A stretch of DNA of 64,000 bases from Bacteroidales bacterium (lineage in GTDB: Bacteria; Bacteroidota; Bacteroidia; Bacteroidales; P3). The stretch covers positions 1 through 64,000 of the forward strand of contig JAEEZY010000017.1 in assembly GCA_016292015.1 (NCBI GenBank), in the 5' to 3' direction. Made by a program: the position numbers and the translations under genes. This document shows, piece after piece, positions 33,746-42,820 of the stretch; position 1 is the stretch's first letter, and every line of letters begins with the position of its first letter. Under the pieces are notes generated by a model, which was not told the origin of the DNA, ran no database searches, and worked only from the letters and a program-made list of their open reading frames with translations.

Positions 33746-34855
33746 TTGAGCATCAAGGCGAGATATCTGGAACATTACAAGTTGATTGACGGGTATATTC
33801 TTAAGAAATACCTGAAGACGTTCCTGTTAGCCATGGCGCTGATAATCGTGATAGTTATCACGTTCGACATATCCGAGAAACTGGACGACTTTCTGCGAAA
33901 CCACGCACCGCTGAGCAAGATAGTGTTCCAATACTACTTGAACTTCATACCCGGATTCATCAATCTCTACAGCCCGCTGTTCATCTTCATCTCGGTGATA
34001 TTCTTCACGTCGAAGATGGCGGGAAATACGGAGATAATAGCGATACTGGGAAGCGGATTGAGCTACAGGCGGCTCTTGCAGCCCTACTTGCACGGGTCGG
34101 TGATAGTGGCGCTGCTGGTAATAGTGATGAGCAACTTTGTGATACCGTGGAGCAACCAGTACTTGATGGAATTCGAGAACAATTATTTCAGGCCCATCAA
34201 ACGCAGTTACTTCAGCAGTGTGCATTTCAAAAACGACGACAAGACGCTGGTGTATGCGGACTCCTACAGCGCAGAAGCCTTGACGGCATACAACCTATGC
34301 ATAGACAAGCTGGACAAGGAGAACGCGCTGTGCCAACGGATAACAGCAGAGAGGATAATATACGACACAACGAAGAACGTGTGGACCTGCAAAGACTTCT
34401 ATGTGCGGACATTGAAGGACGGGAAAGAGACTTTGACATACCAGCCAAACTGCACACAGCAGCTGAAGCTGACACCGGAGGATTTCAAACTATCGTCCCA
34501 GCAGATTGAAGTCATGAACACACCACAGCTGTACCGATACATACAACGGGAGCGAATGCGCGGGTCGTCAACGGTGGTGAGTTCGTCGATAGAACTATGG
34601 CAGCGAATACTGAACCCATTGGCGGTGATAGTGATGACGTTCATCGGGGTGGCCGTATCGTCGCGCAAGACACGCGGCGGGATAGGACTTCACCTCGCCA
34701 TAGGTATATCGATAGCATTCGCTTTCATCGTATTTATGAAGATAACGACGGTATTTGCCATCAACGGCAACCTGCCGCCGTTCTGGGCGGTGCTGCTGCC
34801 GCAGCTGGTGTTCGGAATAGCTGCAGCTTATCTGGTGAAGAAAGCTCCGAAATAA
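33746..34855 (+). CDS. lptG: LptG/YjgQ-family LPS export permease
   Basis: A protein of 369 residues. Three N-terminal membrane helices (residues 20-120), a periplasmic jelly-roll-like domain (about 140-270, with YSAEALTAYNLCIDKLDKEN) and three C-terminal helices (from ILNPLAVIVMTFIGVAVSSR) form the YjgP/YjgQ layout. The family, with LptB, pulls lipopolysaccharide from the inner membrane to the outer membrane. The start appears to be TTG (33746 or 33781), since no ATG precedes IDGYILKKYLKTFLLAM. It is followed by sufE. LptF and LptG are hard to tell apart, so the symbol is tentative. Confidence 0.85.
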   Translation: MSIKARYLEHYKLIDGYILKKYLKTFLLAMALIIVIVITFDISEKLDDFLRNHAPLSKIVFQYYLNFIPGFINLYSPLFIFISVIFFTSKMAGNTEIIAILGSGLSYRRLLQPYLHGSVIVALLVIVMSNFVIPWSNQYLMEFENNYFRPIKRSYFSSVHFKNDDKTLVYADSYSAEALTAYNLCIDKLDKENALCQRITAERIIYDTTKNVWTCKDFYVRTLKDGKETLTYQPNCTQQLKLTPEDFKLSSQQIEVMNTPQLYRYIQRERMRGSSTVVSSSIELWQRILNPLAVIVMTFIGVAVSSRKTRGGIGLHLAIGISIAFAFIVFMKITTVFAINGNLPPFWAVLLPQLVFGIAAAYLVKKAPK

Positions 34856-34892
34856 CACCAAAGGTTAAAGACTTCAGTTAAACAACATACCT

Positions 34893-35318
34893 ATGACAAT
34901 ACAAGAAATAGAACAGCAGATAATCGACGAATTCGCCAACTTCGACGAATGGATAGACAAATACGCCTACATCATTGACTTGGGAAAAGATTGCCCTGTG
35001 ATAGACGAAAAAGACAAGACCGAGGCGAACCTGATAAAAGGATGCCAGTCAAGGGTGTGGGTGAGTTGCGAATACCGCGACGACAAGGTATATTTCAAGG
35101 CCGACAGCGACGCTGTCATCACCAAAGGCATCATCTCGCTGCTGATACGCGTATATAGCGGCCAGACGCCACAGGACATTCTGGACAACGAGCCAGTGTT
35201 CATCGACCAGATAGGGTTGAAAGAGCACCTCTCCCCTACCCGCTCGAACGGACTTACGTCGATGCTGAAACAGATAAAGATGTACGCACTGGCGTTTTCG
35301 ATAAAGGGCAGCAATTAG
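34893..35318 (+). CDS. sufE: SufE-family cysteine desulfurase activator
   Basis: A protein of 141 residues matching the SufE fold: IIDEFANFDEWIDKYAYIID at the start, then LIKGCQSRVWVSCEY with the sulfur-accepting cysteine (about Cys51), and LSPTRSNGLTSMLKQIKMYA at the end. It takes persulfide sulfur from SufS and passes it to the SufBCD scaffold. The neighbour downstream is a SufT-like MIP18 protein, so the pair fits iron-sulfur cluster assembly, although sufBCDS are not in the window. Confidence 0.93.
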   Translation: MTIQEIEQQIIDEFANFDEWIDKYAYIIDLGKDCPVIDEKDKTEANLIKGCQSRVWVSCEYRDDKVYFKADSDAVITKGIISLLIRVYSGQTPQDILDNEPVFIDQIGLKEHLSPTRSNGLTSMLKQIKMYALAFSIKGSN

Positions 35319-35344
35319 CGTTAGCAACCATCATTCTTTTCATT

Positions 35345-35677
35345 ATGGAAACACCGACACCAAAACCCACCAGAGAGACGCTGTACAGCGCGGTGGTCAA
35401 CGCACTGAAGAACATCTACGACCCCGAAATACCTGTCAACATATACGACCTGGGGCTGATATACAAGATTGACATCGACGACGAGTTCAACCTGAAGATA
35501 CTGATGACAATGACAGCCCCCGACTGTCCTGAGGCAGAGTACATGTTTCTAGAAGTGCGCCAGATGACCGAATGCATCAGCGGCATAAAATCGGTGAATG
35601 TTGAACTGACATTCGACCCACCATGGGACTTCAACAACCTGTCAGAAGAAGTGAAGCTGGAGCTGGGCCTGATGTAA
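35345..35677 (+). CDS. MIP18/SufT-like iron-sulfur assembly factor
   Basis: A protein of 110 residues of the DUF59/MIP18 family. Key segments are LKNIYDPEIPVNIYDLGLIY and MTAPDCPEAEYM, with the family-typical cysteine in the latter, and VELTFDPPWDFNNLSEEVKL at the end. Members help maturation of iron-sulfur proteins or act in the phenylacetate oxygenase set (PaaD). The neighbour sufE favours the first role. It begins 26 bases after the sufE stop. Confidence 0.9.
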   Translation: METPTPKPTRETLYSAVVNALKNIYDPEIPVNIYDLGLIYKIDIDDEFNLKILMTMTAPDCPEAEYMFLEVRQMTECISGIKSVNVELTFDPPWDFNNLSEEVKLELGLM

Positions 35678-35724
35678 GTTGTTAGCGGGCAGAAATAGGT
35701 ATTAATTTCAATTTTCAACACGTT

Positions 35725-36867
35725 TTGCGCATACAGGACATATTCAGCAAAAAACACAGGGATTTCCTTAAGAAGCAAGCCGAAGGAGGTTCGCTTTCCC
35801 CGACCAAGATGGCGTTGCAGCGCTTCAATAGCAACAAACTGGCGGTGGCAAGCCTTGCGGTCATAGCGTTCTTTGCACTTGTGGCCATCCTGGGCTACCT
35901 CATCACCCCCGACCACACACCAAACTGCAACCAGCAGTATCTGGAGCTTTCCACACTGAAGCCCTTCTCAAAGGCAACGTTCGTATGTTTGCGCACACCC
36001 GACCTACAGTCAGAAAAACACAACGTGCTCCATCGGATGTTGTTCGGTGAACAGCTTCCCTACACAGCCATACCGATATATAGCCATGAAAACGTCGGCG
36101 ACAGCGTTGTGGTTGAAACATTCACAGGCTCTACACCCAACGACGGCGAACGGCATGTTTACCACAAAGACGAGGTGGTAAAAATCAAGACACGCACCTT
36201 CATCCTCGGCACCGACGCCTACGGCCGCGACCTGCTCAGCCAGATAATGATAGGCAGCCGTGTGAGCTTGTCGGTGGGATTCATTGCAATAGCCATAGCG
36301 CTGCTTATCGGCATCACGCTGGGGGCGCTTGCGGCATACTACGGCAAGTGGGTTGATAACCTTATAATGTGGCTCATCAACGTAGTGTGGTCGATACCCA
36401 CAGTGCTGCTAGTCATTGCCATCACCTTCGCCCTCGGCAAAGGATTCTGGCAAGTGTTCGTAGCAGTCGGCCTTACCATGTGGGTGGATATTGCTCGTGT
36501 GGTGCGCGGACAGGTGTTCTCCATCAAAGAGAAAGAATTTGTGGAAGCCACACGTGCGCTGGGTTACTCGACATTCCGCACCATCTTCCGACACATTTTG
36601 CCAAACATCACAGGCAGCATCATCGTAATAGCGGCATCGAACTTCGCTTCAGCCATACTGCTTGAAGCCGGATTGTCGTTTCTCGGCATCGGTGTACAGC
36701 CGCCGACTCCGTCGTGGGGTGCGATGGTGAAAGAGAACTACGGCTACATTCTGCTCGACAACGCCTACCTGGCACTGCTGCCAGGCGCAGCAATCATGAT
36801 AATAGTGCTCGCCTTCATGCTGCTGGGCAACGGCATACGCGACGCATTGGACATAAAAGGGAAATGA
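35725..36867 (+). CDS. Peptide/nickel-type ABC transporter permease (DppC/OppC family)
   Basis: A protein of 380 residues. Helix 1 is at about 35-60 (LAVASLAVIAFFALVAILGY), then a long periplasmic insert (60-150), then five helices (from VSLSVGFIAIAIALLIGITL). The EAA loop reads EFVEATRALGYSTFRTIFRH, followed by ILPNITGSIIV, and EAGLSFLGIGVQPPTPSWG is typical of DppC/OppC. It would carry oligopeptides or similar substrates across the inner membrane with a DppB-like partner and ATPases, none of which are adjacent. The apparent start is TTG at 35725. The large insert between helices 1 and 2 is common in Bacteroidota homologues. Confidence 0.88.
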   Translation: MRIQDIFSKKHRDFLKKQAEGGSLSPTKMALQRFNSNKLAVASLAVIAFFALVAILGYLITPDHTPNCNQQYLELSTLKPFSKATFVCLRTPDLQSEKHNVLHRMLFGEQLPYTAIPIYSHENVGDSVVVETFTGSTPNDGERHVYHKDEVVKIKTRTFILGTDAYGRDLLSQIMIGSRVSLSVGFIAIAIALLIGITLGALAAYYGKWVDNLIMWLINVVWSIPTVLLVIAITFALGKGFWQVFVAVGLTMWVDIARVVRGQVFSIKEKEFVEATRALGYSTFRTIFRHILPNITGSIIVIAASNFASAILLEAGLSFLGIGVQPPTPSWGAMVKENYGYILLDNAYLALLPGAAIMIIVLAFMLLGNGIRDALDIKGK

Positions 36868-36927
36868 TTACAAGGATATGACGAACGATTGATATGTTAA
36901 TTTTGTGAACCGTTAGACAAAATTAAG

Positions 36928-36936
36928 TATCTTTGC
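36928..36936 (+). promoter_or_regulatory. Bacteroidota -7 promoter element for kbl
   Basis: TATCTTTGC with TTTG at 36902-36905 upstream. Transcription would start near 36943, giving a leader of about 70 bases before the ATG at 37014. Confidence 0.7.
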
Positions 36937-37013
36937 CAATCATTTCGGGCAGACACATGAATATGTCCGCTGCCAACACAATCAAACAATCAAACAATTA
37001 TAAACATATAGCT

Positions 37014-38195
37014 ATGTACGACAAATTTCAACAACATCTGCAGAAAGAGCTGGCCGACATAGAGGCCGCTGGTCTTTACAAAAACGAACGTATCATTGAG
37101 AGTCCCCAGGGCGCCGAAATCATGGTGAAAGGCAAGAAGTGCCTCAACTTCTGTGCCAACAACTACCTCGGCCTCGCTGACAATCCCGAACTAATAGCCG
37201 CAGCCAAGAAAGGCATGGACGCCCGCGGTTTCGGTATGGCCTCCGTACGTTTCATCTGCGGATGCCAAGACCTACATAAACAACTTGAGAAAAAGATTGC
37301 CGAGTTCTTCGGCACTGAAGACACAATCCTCTATGCTGCCTGCTTCGATGCCAACGGTGGTGTATTCGAGCCTCTGCTCACCGAAGAGGACGCCATCATC
37401 AGCGACGCACTGAACCACGCCTCCATCATCGACGGTGTGCGTCTCTGCAAAGCTCAGCGCTACCGTTACGCCAACGCCGACATGGCCGACCTTGAAGAGC
37501 AGCTCAAGGCCGCTCAGAAGAACCGTTTCCGCGTCATCGTGACCGACGGCGTTTTCTCGATGGACGGCAATGTATGCCCACTCGACAAAATTTACGAACT
37601 GGCTCAGAAATATGACGCAATGGTGATGGTTGACGAGAGCCACAGCGCTGGCGTGGTCGGAAAGACCGGACGCGGAGTGACCGAGCGCTACAACCTGCGC
37701 GGCAAGATTGAAATCCTCACTGGCACATTAGGAAAAGCCTTTGGCGGTGCAATGGGTGGTTTCACAACCGGCCGCAAGGAAATCATCGACATGCTGCGTC
37801 AACGCAGCCGTCCTTACCTCTTCTCCAACTCGATGGCTCCCGGCCTCGTGGCCGCTGGCATCCGCATGTTCGAGATGATGAGCGAGACCAACGCCCTGCA
37901 GGACAAACTGCATGAGAACACCGACTACTTCCTCCGCCGCATGAAGGAAGAGGGCTTCGACTGCAAACCCTCGGAGAGCGCTATCTGCGCCGTCATGATA
38001 TATGATGCAGCCAAGAGCCAGAAATACGCCGCCAAGATGCAGGAAGAGGGCATCTTCGTCACCGGATTCTACTATCCTGTGGTACCAAAGGGACAAGCCC
38101 GTATCCGTGTGCAGATAAGTGCCGCACACGAACACGAACACCTCGACAAGTGCATCGAGGCCTTCAAGAAAGTACGCAAGGAAATCGAAGGCTAG
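37014..38195 (+). CDS. kbl: Glycine C-acetyltransferase (2-amino-3-ketobutyrate CoA ligase)
   Basis: A protein of 393 residues from ATG at 37014, which begins MYDKFQQHLQKELADIEAAG as in Kbl; a longer frame upstream would start before or at the transcription start. It is a PLP-dependent alpha-oxoamine synthase: NFCANNYLGLADNPEL, the histidine in DALNHASIIDGVRL, DESHSAGVVGKTGRG and the PLP lysine in GTLGKAFGGAMGG. It cleaves 2-amino-3-ketobutyrate with CoA to glycine and acetyl-CoA in threonine breakdown. The usual partner threonine dehydrogenase (tdh) is not adjacent. Other family members (BioF, serine palmitoyltransferase) are possible but the match is closest to Kbl. Confidence 0.93.
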   Translation: MYDKFQQHLQKELADIEAAGLYKNERIIESPQGAEIMVKGKKCLNFCANNYLGLADNPELIAAAKKGMDARGFGMASVRFICGCQDLHKQLEKKIAEFFGTEDTILYAACFDANGGVFEPLLTEEDAIISDALNHASIIDGVRLCKAQRYRYANADMADLEEQLKAAQKNRFRVIVTDGVFSMDGNVCPLDKIYELAQKYDAMVMVDESHSAGVVGKTGRGVTERYNLRGKIEILTGTLGKAFGGAMGGFTTGRKEIIDMLRQRSRPYLFSNSMAPGLVAAGIRMFEMMSETNALQDKLHENTDYFLRRMKEEGFDCKPSESAICAVMIYDAAKSQKYAAKMQEEGIFVTGFYYPVVPKGQARIRVQISAAHEHEHLDKCIEAFKKVRKEIEG

Positions 38196-38214
38196 CTTCG
38201 TACAAATAATACAG

Positions 38215-38252
38215 AAGGGAGTCCCGCCACGCAACGGGATTCCCTTTCGCTT
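38215..38252 (+). terminator. Rho-independent terminator after kbl
   Basis: AAGGGAGTCCCG pairs with CGGGATTCCCTT across an eight-base loop, followed by TCGCTTTC. Confidence 0.7.
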
Positions 38253-38277
38253 TCTCCGTCAATCGGCAAAAAATGTG

Positions 38278-38286
38278 TACTTTTGC
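38278..38286 (+). promoter_or_regulatory. Bacteroidota -7 promoter element for prfA
   Basis: TACTTTTGC lies 55 bases before the ATG at 38341. Confidence 0.6.
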
Positions 38287-38340
38287 AACCTCATTCAGAC
38301 ACTTACTCAATAACGCAATCAAACAATAACGCAATAACTT

Positions 38341-39411
38341 ATGTTAGACAAACTCGAAGCCATAAACGCACGTTACCTCGAAATAGAACAGCAGATGAAC
38401 GATCCCGACATCACGTCGGACATGAAACGCTATGTCAAACTTAGCAAGGACTACAAAGATCTGCAGCCTGTGGTCAAAGCCTATCACGACTACAAAGCCC
38501 TGCTCGACACCATAACCGAGTGCAAAGAGCTTCTTAGCAATGAAAAAGACGAAGAGCTGCGCGAGATGGCTAAGGAGGAACTCACCGCCTCTATCGAGCG
38601 CAAGGACAAGATGGAAGAAGAGATACGCATCATGCTCATCCCCGCCGATCCGCAGGATTCAAAGAACGCCGTGGTCGAAATTCGCGGTGGCACGGGCGGC
38701 GACGAGGCTTGTCTGTTTGCCGGCGACCTCTTCCGCATGTACACCCGCTACTGCGAAAAACGCCACTGGAAGATAGAAATTGTCGATTTCAACGAAGGCA
38801 CTGCCGGCGGATATAAAGACATCACCTTCAACGTAACTGGCGAAAAGGTCTATGGCACATTGAAATACGAGAGCGGAGTGCACCGCGTTCAGCGAGTGCC
38901 CGCCACAGAAACACAGGGGCGCGTGCACACCTCGGCCGCAGCCGTCGTGGTATTGCCCGAAGCCGAGGAGTTCGACGTCGATTTGAACATGTCCGACGTG
39001 CGCATCGACACCTTCTGCGCCTCAGGTCCTGGCGGCCAGTGCGTGAACACCACCTACTCGGCCGTACGCCTAACACACATCCCCACAGGCATCGTGGTCA
39101 GTTGCCAAGACCAGAAGTCGCAGATAAAAAACAAGGAGAAAGCCATCATGGTGCTGCGCACACGTCTGTACGAGCGTGAGTACAACAAATACATGGAAGA
39201 GATGTCCTCCAAACGCAAGACCCTCGTGGCGACTGGCGACCGCAGCGAGAAAGTGCGCACTTACAACTATCCCCAGTCGCGTGTGACCGACCACCGCATA
39301 GGTTACACAATGTACAACCTCCCAGCTTTCATGGACGGCGACATACAAGACCTGCTTGACGCCATTCAGCTGGCAGAAAACGCAGAAAAACTGAAAGAGG
39401 CGGTAGGATGA
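38341..39411 (+). CDS. prfA: Peptide chain release factor 1
   Basis: A protein of 356 residues with the whole RF1 architecture: an N-terminal helical domain (LEAINARYLEIEQQMNDPDI), a decoding domain with RVPATETQGRVHTSAAAVVV containing the PAT tripeptide that reads UAA and UAG, and the catalytic GGQ in ASGPGGQCVNTTYSAVRL. It releases finished proteins at UAA/UAG stops. The gene has its own promoter and a strong bidirectional terminator shared with pnp. Confidence 0.96.
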   Translation: MLDKLEAINARYLEIEQQMNDPDITSDMKRYVKLSKDYKDLQPVVKAYHDYKALLDTITECKELLSNEKDEELREMAKEELTASIERKDKMEEEIRIMLIPADPQDSKNAVVEIRGGTGGDEACLFAGDLFRMYTRYCEKRHWKIEIVDFNEGTAGGYKDITFNVTGEKVYGTLKYESGVHRVQRVPATETQGRVHTSAAAVVVLPEAEEFDVDLNMSDVRIDTFCASGPGGQCVNTTYSAVRLTHIPTGIVVSCQDQKSQIKNKEKAIMVLRTRLYEREYNKYMEEMSSKRKTLVATGDRSEKVRTYNYPQSRVTDHRIGYTMYNLPAFMDGDIQDLLDAIQLAENAEKLKEAVG

Positions 39412-39440
39412 TATTATGCGGATGAAAGAACAAATACAAA

Positions 39441-39474
39441 AAAGACCTCGCATAACGCAGAGGTCTTTTTTTTT
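39441..39474 (+). terminator. Bidirectional rho-independent terminator between prfA and pnp
   Basis: AAAGACCTC (39441-39449) pairs with GAGGTCTTT (39460-39468), with T runs on the right for prfA and, on the minus strand, TTTTTT for pnp. Confidence 0.9.
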
Positions 39475-39493
39475 CAACTATCTAATCGCGACA

Positions 39494-41746
39494 CTAGTGC
39501 CGGCGGTTGTTGCCGCCCTGACGGCGGTCGTCGCTGTGGCCTTCGCGGCGCGGTGGACGGCTGTGGCTGTCTCCACGGGATCCCTCGCGACGAGGTCCTC
39601 GAGCGGGTTTCTCTTCTTCCACATAACCTTCTGGCCTGGGCAGGAGGGCTTTGCGGCTGAGTTTGAGCTTGCCGGTCTTCTCGTCTATGGCGATGATCTT
39701 CACCTCAAACTCGTCGCCTTCCTGGATGAGACCTTCGAGTGTCTCGGTGCGACCCCACTGGTATTCGCTGATGTGCATCAGGCCTTCCTTGCCGGGCAGG
39801 AACTCGAGGAATGCTCCGAACTCTACTATCGAGACAACCTTGGCGTTGTAAACCTGACCAACCTCGGGTACGGTGCAGATCTCCTTGATCCACTTGATGG
39901 CGGCGGCGATGTCGTCCTTGTTCTGTGATGCGACATCCACAATGCCCATATCGCCGACCTCTTCGATGTTGATGATGGTGTTTGTCTCCGCTTGTATTTT
40001 CTGGATAACCTCACCACCCTTGCCAATGACAGCTCCGATGAAATCCTTCGGTATCTGTATCTGCTCGATGCGCGGCACGAAGTCCTTATAGTCGGCACGC
40101 GGTTCGGGTATGGTCTCGCATATCTTGTCGAGGATGTAGAGACGGCCCTGACGCGCCTGCTCCAGAGCTTTTGCCAGCACGTCGTAGCTGAGGCCATCAA
40201 CCTTGATGTCCATCTGGCAAGCGGTAATACCGTCGCGGGTGCCGCAGACCTTGAAGTCCATATCGCCCAGATGGTCCTCGTCGCCGAGGATGTCGCTCAG
40301 CACGGCCCACTTGTCACCCTTAGAGATAAGACCCATGGCTATACCAGCGACCGGCTTGCGGATTTTGACGCCGGCGTCCATAAGTGACATACATCCGGCG
40401 CATACGGTGGCCATCGAACTTGAGCCGTTCGACTCCAGTATGTCGCTCACCACGCGTATGGTGTAGGGGCACTCCGTCTCGCTGGGCAGCACCTCTTTGA
40501 GGGCGCGCCATGCAAGATGTCCGTGTCCAACCTCGCGACGGCTGGTGCTTCCACTGCGTTTCACCTCGCCGGTGGCAAAACCGGGGAAGTTGTAATGCAG
40601 CAGGAAACGGCGGGTGCCTTCAATCACAGCGCCATCGATTTTCTGCTCGTCGAGCTTGGTGCCAAGCGTGCAAGTCGAGAGCGACTGCGTCTCACCGCGC
40701 GTGAAGATGGCGCTGCCGTGAGCCGAAGGCAGATAGTCGGTTTCGCACCAAATGGGGCGAATCTGGTCGAGCTGGCGGCCATCGAGACGGGTGCGCTCGT
40801 TGAGCACCATGTCGCGCATGGCCTCGCGCTCCACATCGTGGTAGTAGCGGTCAATCATGAATTTCACCTCGTCGGTGAGCGTCTCTTCCGTATAGTTGGC
40901 ATCGATAAACTCCTGCTTGATGGCGGCAAAGCCGTCCTCGCGCTGGTGCTTGTTGGCTATGCCTTGTTTCGAGAAGTCGTAGCACTTCTGATAGACGGCG
41001 TCACGCACCTTCTGGCGCAGCTCCTCGTCGTTCACCTCGTGGCAGTATTCGCGCTTCTCGGTCTTGCCGGCGGCGATGGTCAGCTCGGCTATGGCGCGAC
41101 ATTGTATCTTGATGGCCTCGTGGGCGGCCTTCAGGGCGTTCAGCATCACATCCTCGCTCACCTCCTTCATCTCGCCTTCAACCATCATGATGTTCTCCTC
41201 AGTAGCGGCCACTATCAGGTCGAGGTCGGCACGCTCGATGTCCTGCATCGGAGTGTTGATGACATATTTTCCGTCGAGATACGACACTCGCACCTCCGAC
41301 ACGGGCCCGTTGAACGGGATGTCGCTCACGGCCAATGCCGAAGCGGCAGCGAGAGCTGCCAGCTGGTCGGGCATGGTGTCCTTGTCGCCCGAGATGAGGG
41401 TTATCAGCACCTGCACCTCAGCGTGGAAGTTGTCGGGGAAAAGCGGACGCAGGGCGCGGTCCACCAGGCGGGCTATGAGTATCTCATGCTCCGAAGGACG
41501 TGCCTCGCGCTTAAAGAAACCGCCAGGGAAGCGCCCCATGGCAGCGTATTTTTCTTGATAATCGACGGTGAGTGGCATGAAATCCACGTTCTCGCCCACC
41601 TCCTTCTTCGCACACACTGTGGCGAGAAGCATGGTGTCGTTCATACGTACAACAGCGGCTCCGTCGGCCTGTTTGGCCAGCTTGCCACTCTCGATTTCGA
41701 TTACACGGCCGTCGCCGAGGTCGAATTTCTTGTTGATAATGTTCAT
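39494..41746 (-). CDS. pnp: Polyribonucleotide nucleotidyltransferase (PNPase)
   Basis: A protein of 750 residues. Two RNase PH domains flank a helical domain (start [20 protein letters not shown]; second domain [20 protein letters not shown] with [16 protein letters not shown]). They are followed by a KH domain ([20 protein letters not shown]) and an S1 domain ([20 protein letters not shown]). The final 35 residues are an Arg/Gly/Ser-rich tail ending GGNNRRH. PNPase degrades RNA from the 3' end with phosphate and is part of RNA turnover. It lies downstream of rpsO, the classical arrangement, with a stem-loop between them. Confidence 0.96.
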   Translation of the reverse strand: MNIINKKFDLGDGRVIEIESGKLAKQADGAAVVRMNDTMLLATVCAKKEVGENVDFMPLTVDYQEKYAAMGRFPGGFFKREARPSEHEILIARLVDRALRPLFPDNFHAEVQVLITLISGDKDTMPDQLAALAAASALAVSDIPFNGPVSEVRVSYLDGKYVINTPMQDIERADLDLIVAATEENIMMVEGEMKEVSEDVMLNALKAAHEAIKIQCRAIAELTIAAGKTEKREYCHEVNDEELRQKVRDAVYQKCYDFSKQGIANKHQREDGFAAIKQEFIDANYTEETLTDEVKFMIDRYYHDVEREAMRDMVLNERTRLDGRQLDQIRPIWCETDYLPSAHGSAIFTRGETQSLSTCTLGTKLDEQKIDGAVIEGTRRFLLHYNFPGFATGEVKRSGSTSRREVGHGHLAWRALKEVLPSETECPYTIRVVSDILESNGSSSMATVCAGCMSLMDAGVKIRKPVAGIAMGLISKGDKWAVLSDILGDEDHLGDMDFKVCGTRDGITACQMDIKVDGLSYDVLAKALEQARQGRLYILDKICETIPEPRADYKDFVPRIEQIQIPKDFIGAVIGKGGEVIQKIQAETNTIINIEEVGDMGIVDVASQNKDDIAAAIKWIKEICTVPEVGQVYNAKVVSIVEFGAFLEFLPGKEGLMHISEYQWGRTETLEGLIQEGDEFEVKIIAIDEKTGKLKLSRKALLPRPEGYVEEEKPARGPRREGSRGDSHSRPPRREGHSDDRRQGGNNRRH

Positions 41747-41821
41747 TTTCGTGTATCCTTATTTATTTACTGACTGCGGTTGTCGCCACCGTTGACGGCA
41801 ACACCTTTAATTGTCGTGTAA

Positions 41822-41851
41822 AAGAAACCCTCGGGCGTCGTTGCCCGAGGG
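41822..41851 (-). terminator. Strong stem-loop between rpsO and pnp
   Basis: CCCTCGGGC pairs with GCCCGAGGG across a six-base loop; on the minus strand TTTCTTTT follows. It may terminate rpsO transcripts in part or act as a processing site, as the rpsO-pnp junction does in enterobacteria. Confidence 0.8.
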
Positions 41852-41866
41852 CTGCATAATGTGATT

Positions 41867-42136
41867 TTATTTTCTCAGGTTGAGCTCCTTAATGATGGCG
41901 CGGTAACGCTCGATGTCGTTTGCCTTCAAATAGTCAAGCATGCGGCGACGCTTACCGACCAGGCGCACCAGCGCGCGCTCCGACACCTGGTCCTTGCGGT
42001 TCTTCTTCATCAGCTCCGTGAGGTGCTGGATGCGATAGGTGAAAAGAGCTATCTGCGATTCTGCGGAACCTGAGTTGGTTGCACTTTTACCATACTTGGT
42101 GTAGATTTCCTGTTTTTTCTCTTTTGTAAGGTACAT
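41867..42136 (-). CDS. rpsO: 30S ribosomal protein S15
   Basis: A protein of 89 residues with the full S15 pattern: TKEKKQEIYTKYGKSATNSG, SAESQIALFTYRIQHLTELM, then ALVRLVGKRRRMLDYLKAND. S15 binds 16S rRNA early in small-subunit assembly and often represses its own mRNA. It has a TAACTTTGC promoter about 50 bases upstream and is followed by pnp. Confidence 0.97.
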   Translation of the reverse strand: MYLTKEKKQEIYTKYGKSATNSGSAESQIALFTYRIQHLTELMKKNRKDQVSERALVRLVGKRRRMLDYLKANDIERYRAIIKELNLRK

Positions 42137-42184
42137 AGTTGTAAATTATTTATTTATGATTATTTTTTGTTTCACTAACGGTTT

Positions 42185-42193
42185 GCAAAGTTA
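42185..42193 (-). promoter_or_regulatory. Bacteroidota -7 promoter element for rpsO
   Basis: The minus strand reads TAACTTTGC, about 49 bases before the rpsO ATG, leaving room for a short 5' leader. Confidence 0.7.
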
Positions 42194-42409
42194 CACTTTT
42201 ATTCCGGTTTTCGTGTTAAAACACATAAGAAAATCGAATTTTAAGACTTTTTAACACTCAAAAGTGACGACTTGTATCCCACCGCTCCTCCCCGACTCTC
42301 CCTCAAACAACCCACACATCACCAGAAACACCGCCCCAGTAACCCCCAGTCGTTTCATCGGTAAGGCACCCACACCCCCCAGACAACAAACCATATCCAA
42401 CCCATAGGC
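42194..42409. other. Gene-free stretch upstream of rpsO
   Basis: C-rich on the plus strand between 42270 and 42400, with runs such as CACACCCCCCAG. No gene, hairpin or promoter is clear. It leads into the 11-bp array. Confidence 0.5.
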
Positions 42410-42563
42410 GACTCGGCGATGAAACGGCGTTGACTTGGAGGTGACACGGTGTTGGCACGGAGATGGCACGGCGTTACCCTATAGATGTATCGAAGATGAT
42501 ACGAGGTTGATACGGACTTGATACGGCGTTGATACGTCGCAGATACCTTGTTGATACGGAGGG
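42410..42563. repeat. 11-bp tandem repeat array (GATACGGCGTT type), fourteen units
   Basis: Fourteen consecutive 11-mers with no slippage: for example GAAACGGCGTT, GACACGGTGTT, GGCACGGAGAT, GGCACGGCGTT, GATACGAGGTT, GATACGGACTT, GATACGGCGTT, GATACGTCGCA, GATACGGAGGG. The period is close to one DNA turn and is not a multiple of three. It is unrelated in sequence to the arrays at 2346, 31443 and 55732. Confidence 0.88.
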
Positions 42564-42591
42564 AAAAATAACTATAACGCTAAGCCTCAAC

Positions 42592-42693
42592 CTATTGCGC
42601 TCTTGCTTCTAGCGGCATTCTGTTCGGCTGCATATCGCCGACACAGCTCAAACCATTGAAACCTACGGCTTTGCATGACTTTACAAAAATCAT
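42592..42693 (-). CDS. Possible small protein, 33 residues
   Basis: An ORF starting MIFVKSCKAVGFNGLSCVGD and ending MQPNRMPLEARAQ. Its ATG lies only about 10 bases beyond an orphan TATCTTTGC promoter at 42703-42711, so any mRNA would be nearly leaderless. No family was recognised. The transcript would run on into the 11-bp array. Low confidence; it may be a non-coding transcript. Confidence 0.25.
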   Translation of the reverse strand: MIFVKSCKAVGFNGLSCVGDMQPNRMPLEARAQ

Positions 42694-42702
42694 CACGACA
42701 TT

Positions 42703-42711
42703 GCAAAGATA
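42703..42711 (-). promoter_or_regulatory. Orphan Bacteroidota -7 promoter element
   Basis: The minus strand reads TATCTTTGC, pointing into the 11-bp array and, beyond it, rpsO. Confidence 0.5.
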
Positions 42712-42784
42712 GCAAATTTTTTCCGATAAAGCAACTTTCTCAAAGACTTTTTCAACAAGTCACATATTATTATAAAAAAAATAG

Positions 42785-42793
42785 TATCTTTGC
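42785..42793 (+). promoter_or_regulatory. Bacteroidota -7 promoter element for the polysaccharide export genes
   Basis: TATCTTTGC; transcription would begin near 42799, which favours ATG 42821 over ATG 42803 as the start of the export gene. Confidence 0.7.
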
Positions 42794-42820
42794 ACTCTCA
42801 TTATGGAACTCTCTTCAGAC

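Noticed and set aside
40517..41773. Long plus-strand ORF (418 codons) opposite pnp
   Set aside because: Shadow frame; pnp is unmistakable on the other strand.
42410..42563. Possible CRISPR array at the tandem repeats
   Set aside because: Units are 7-11 bp with no spacers, leader or cas genes; they are simple tandem repeats.
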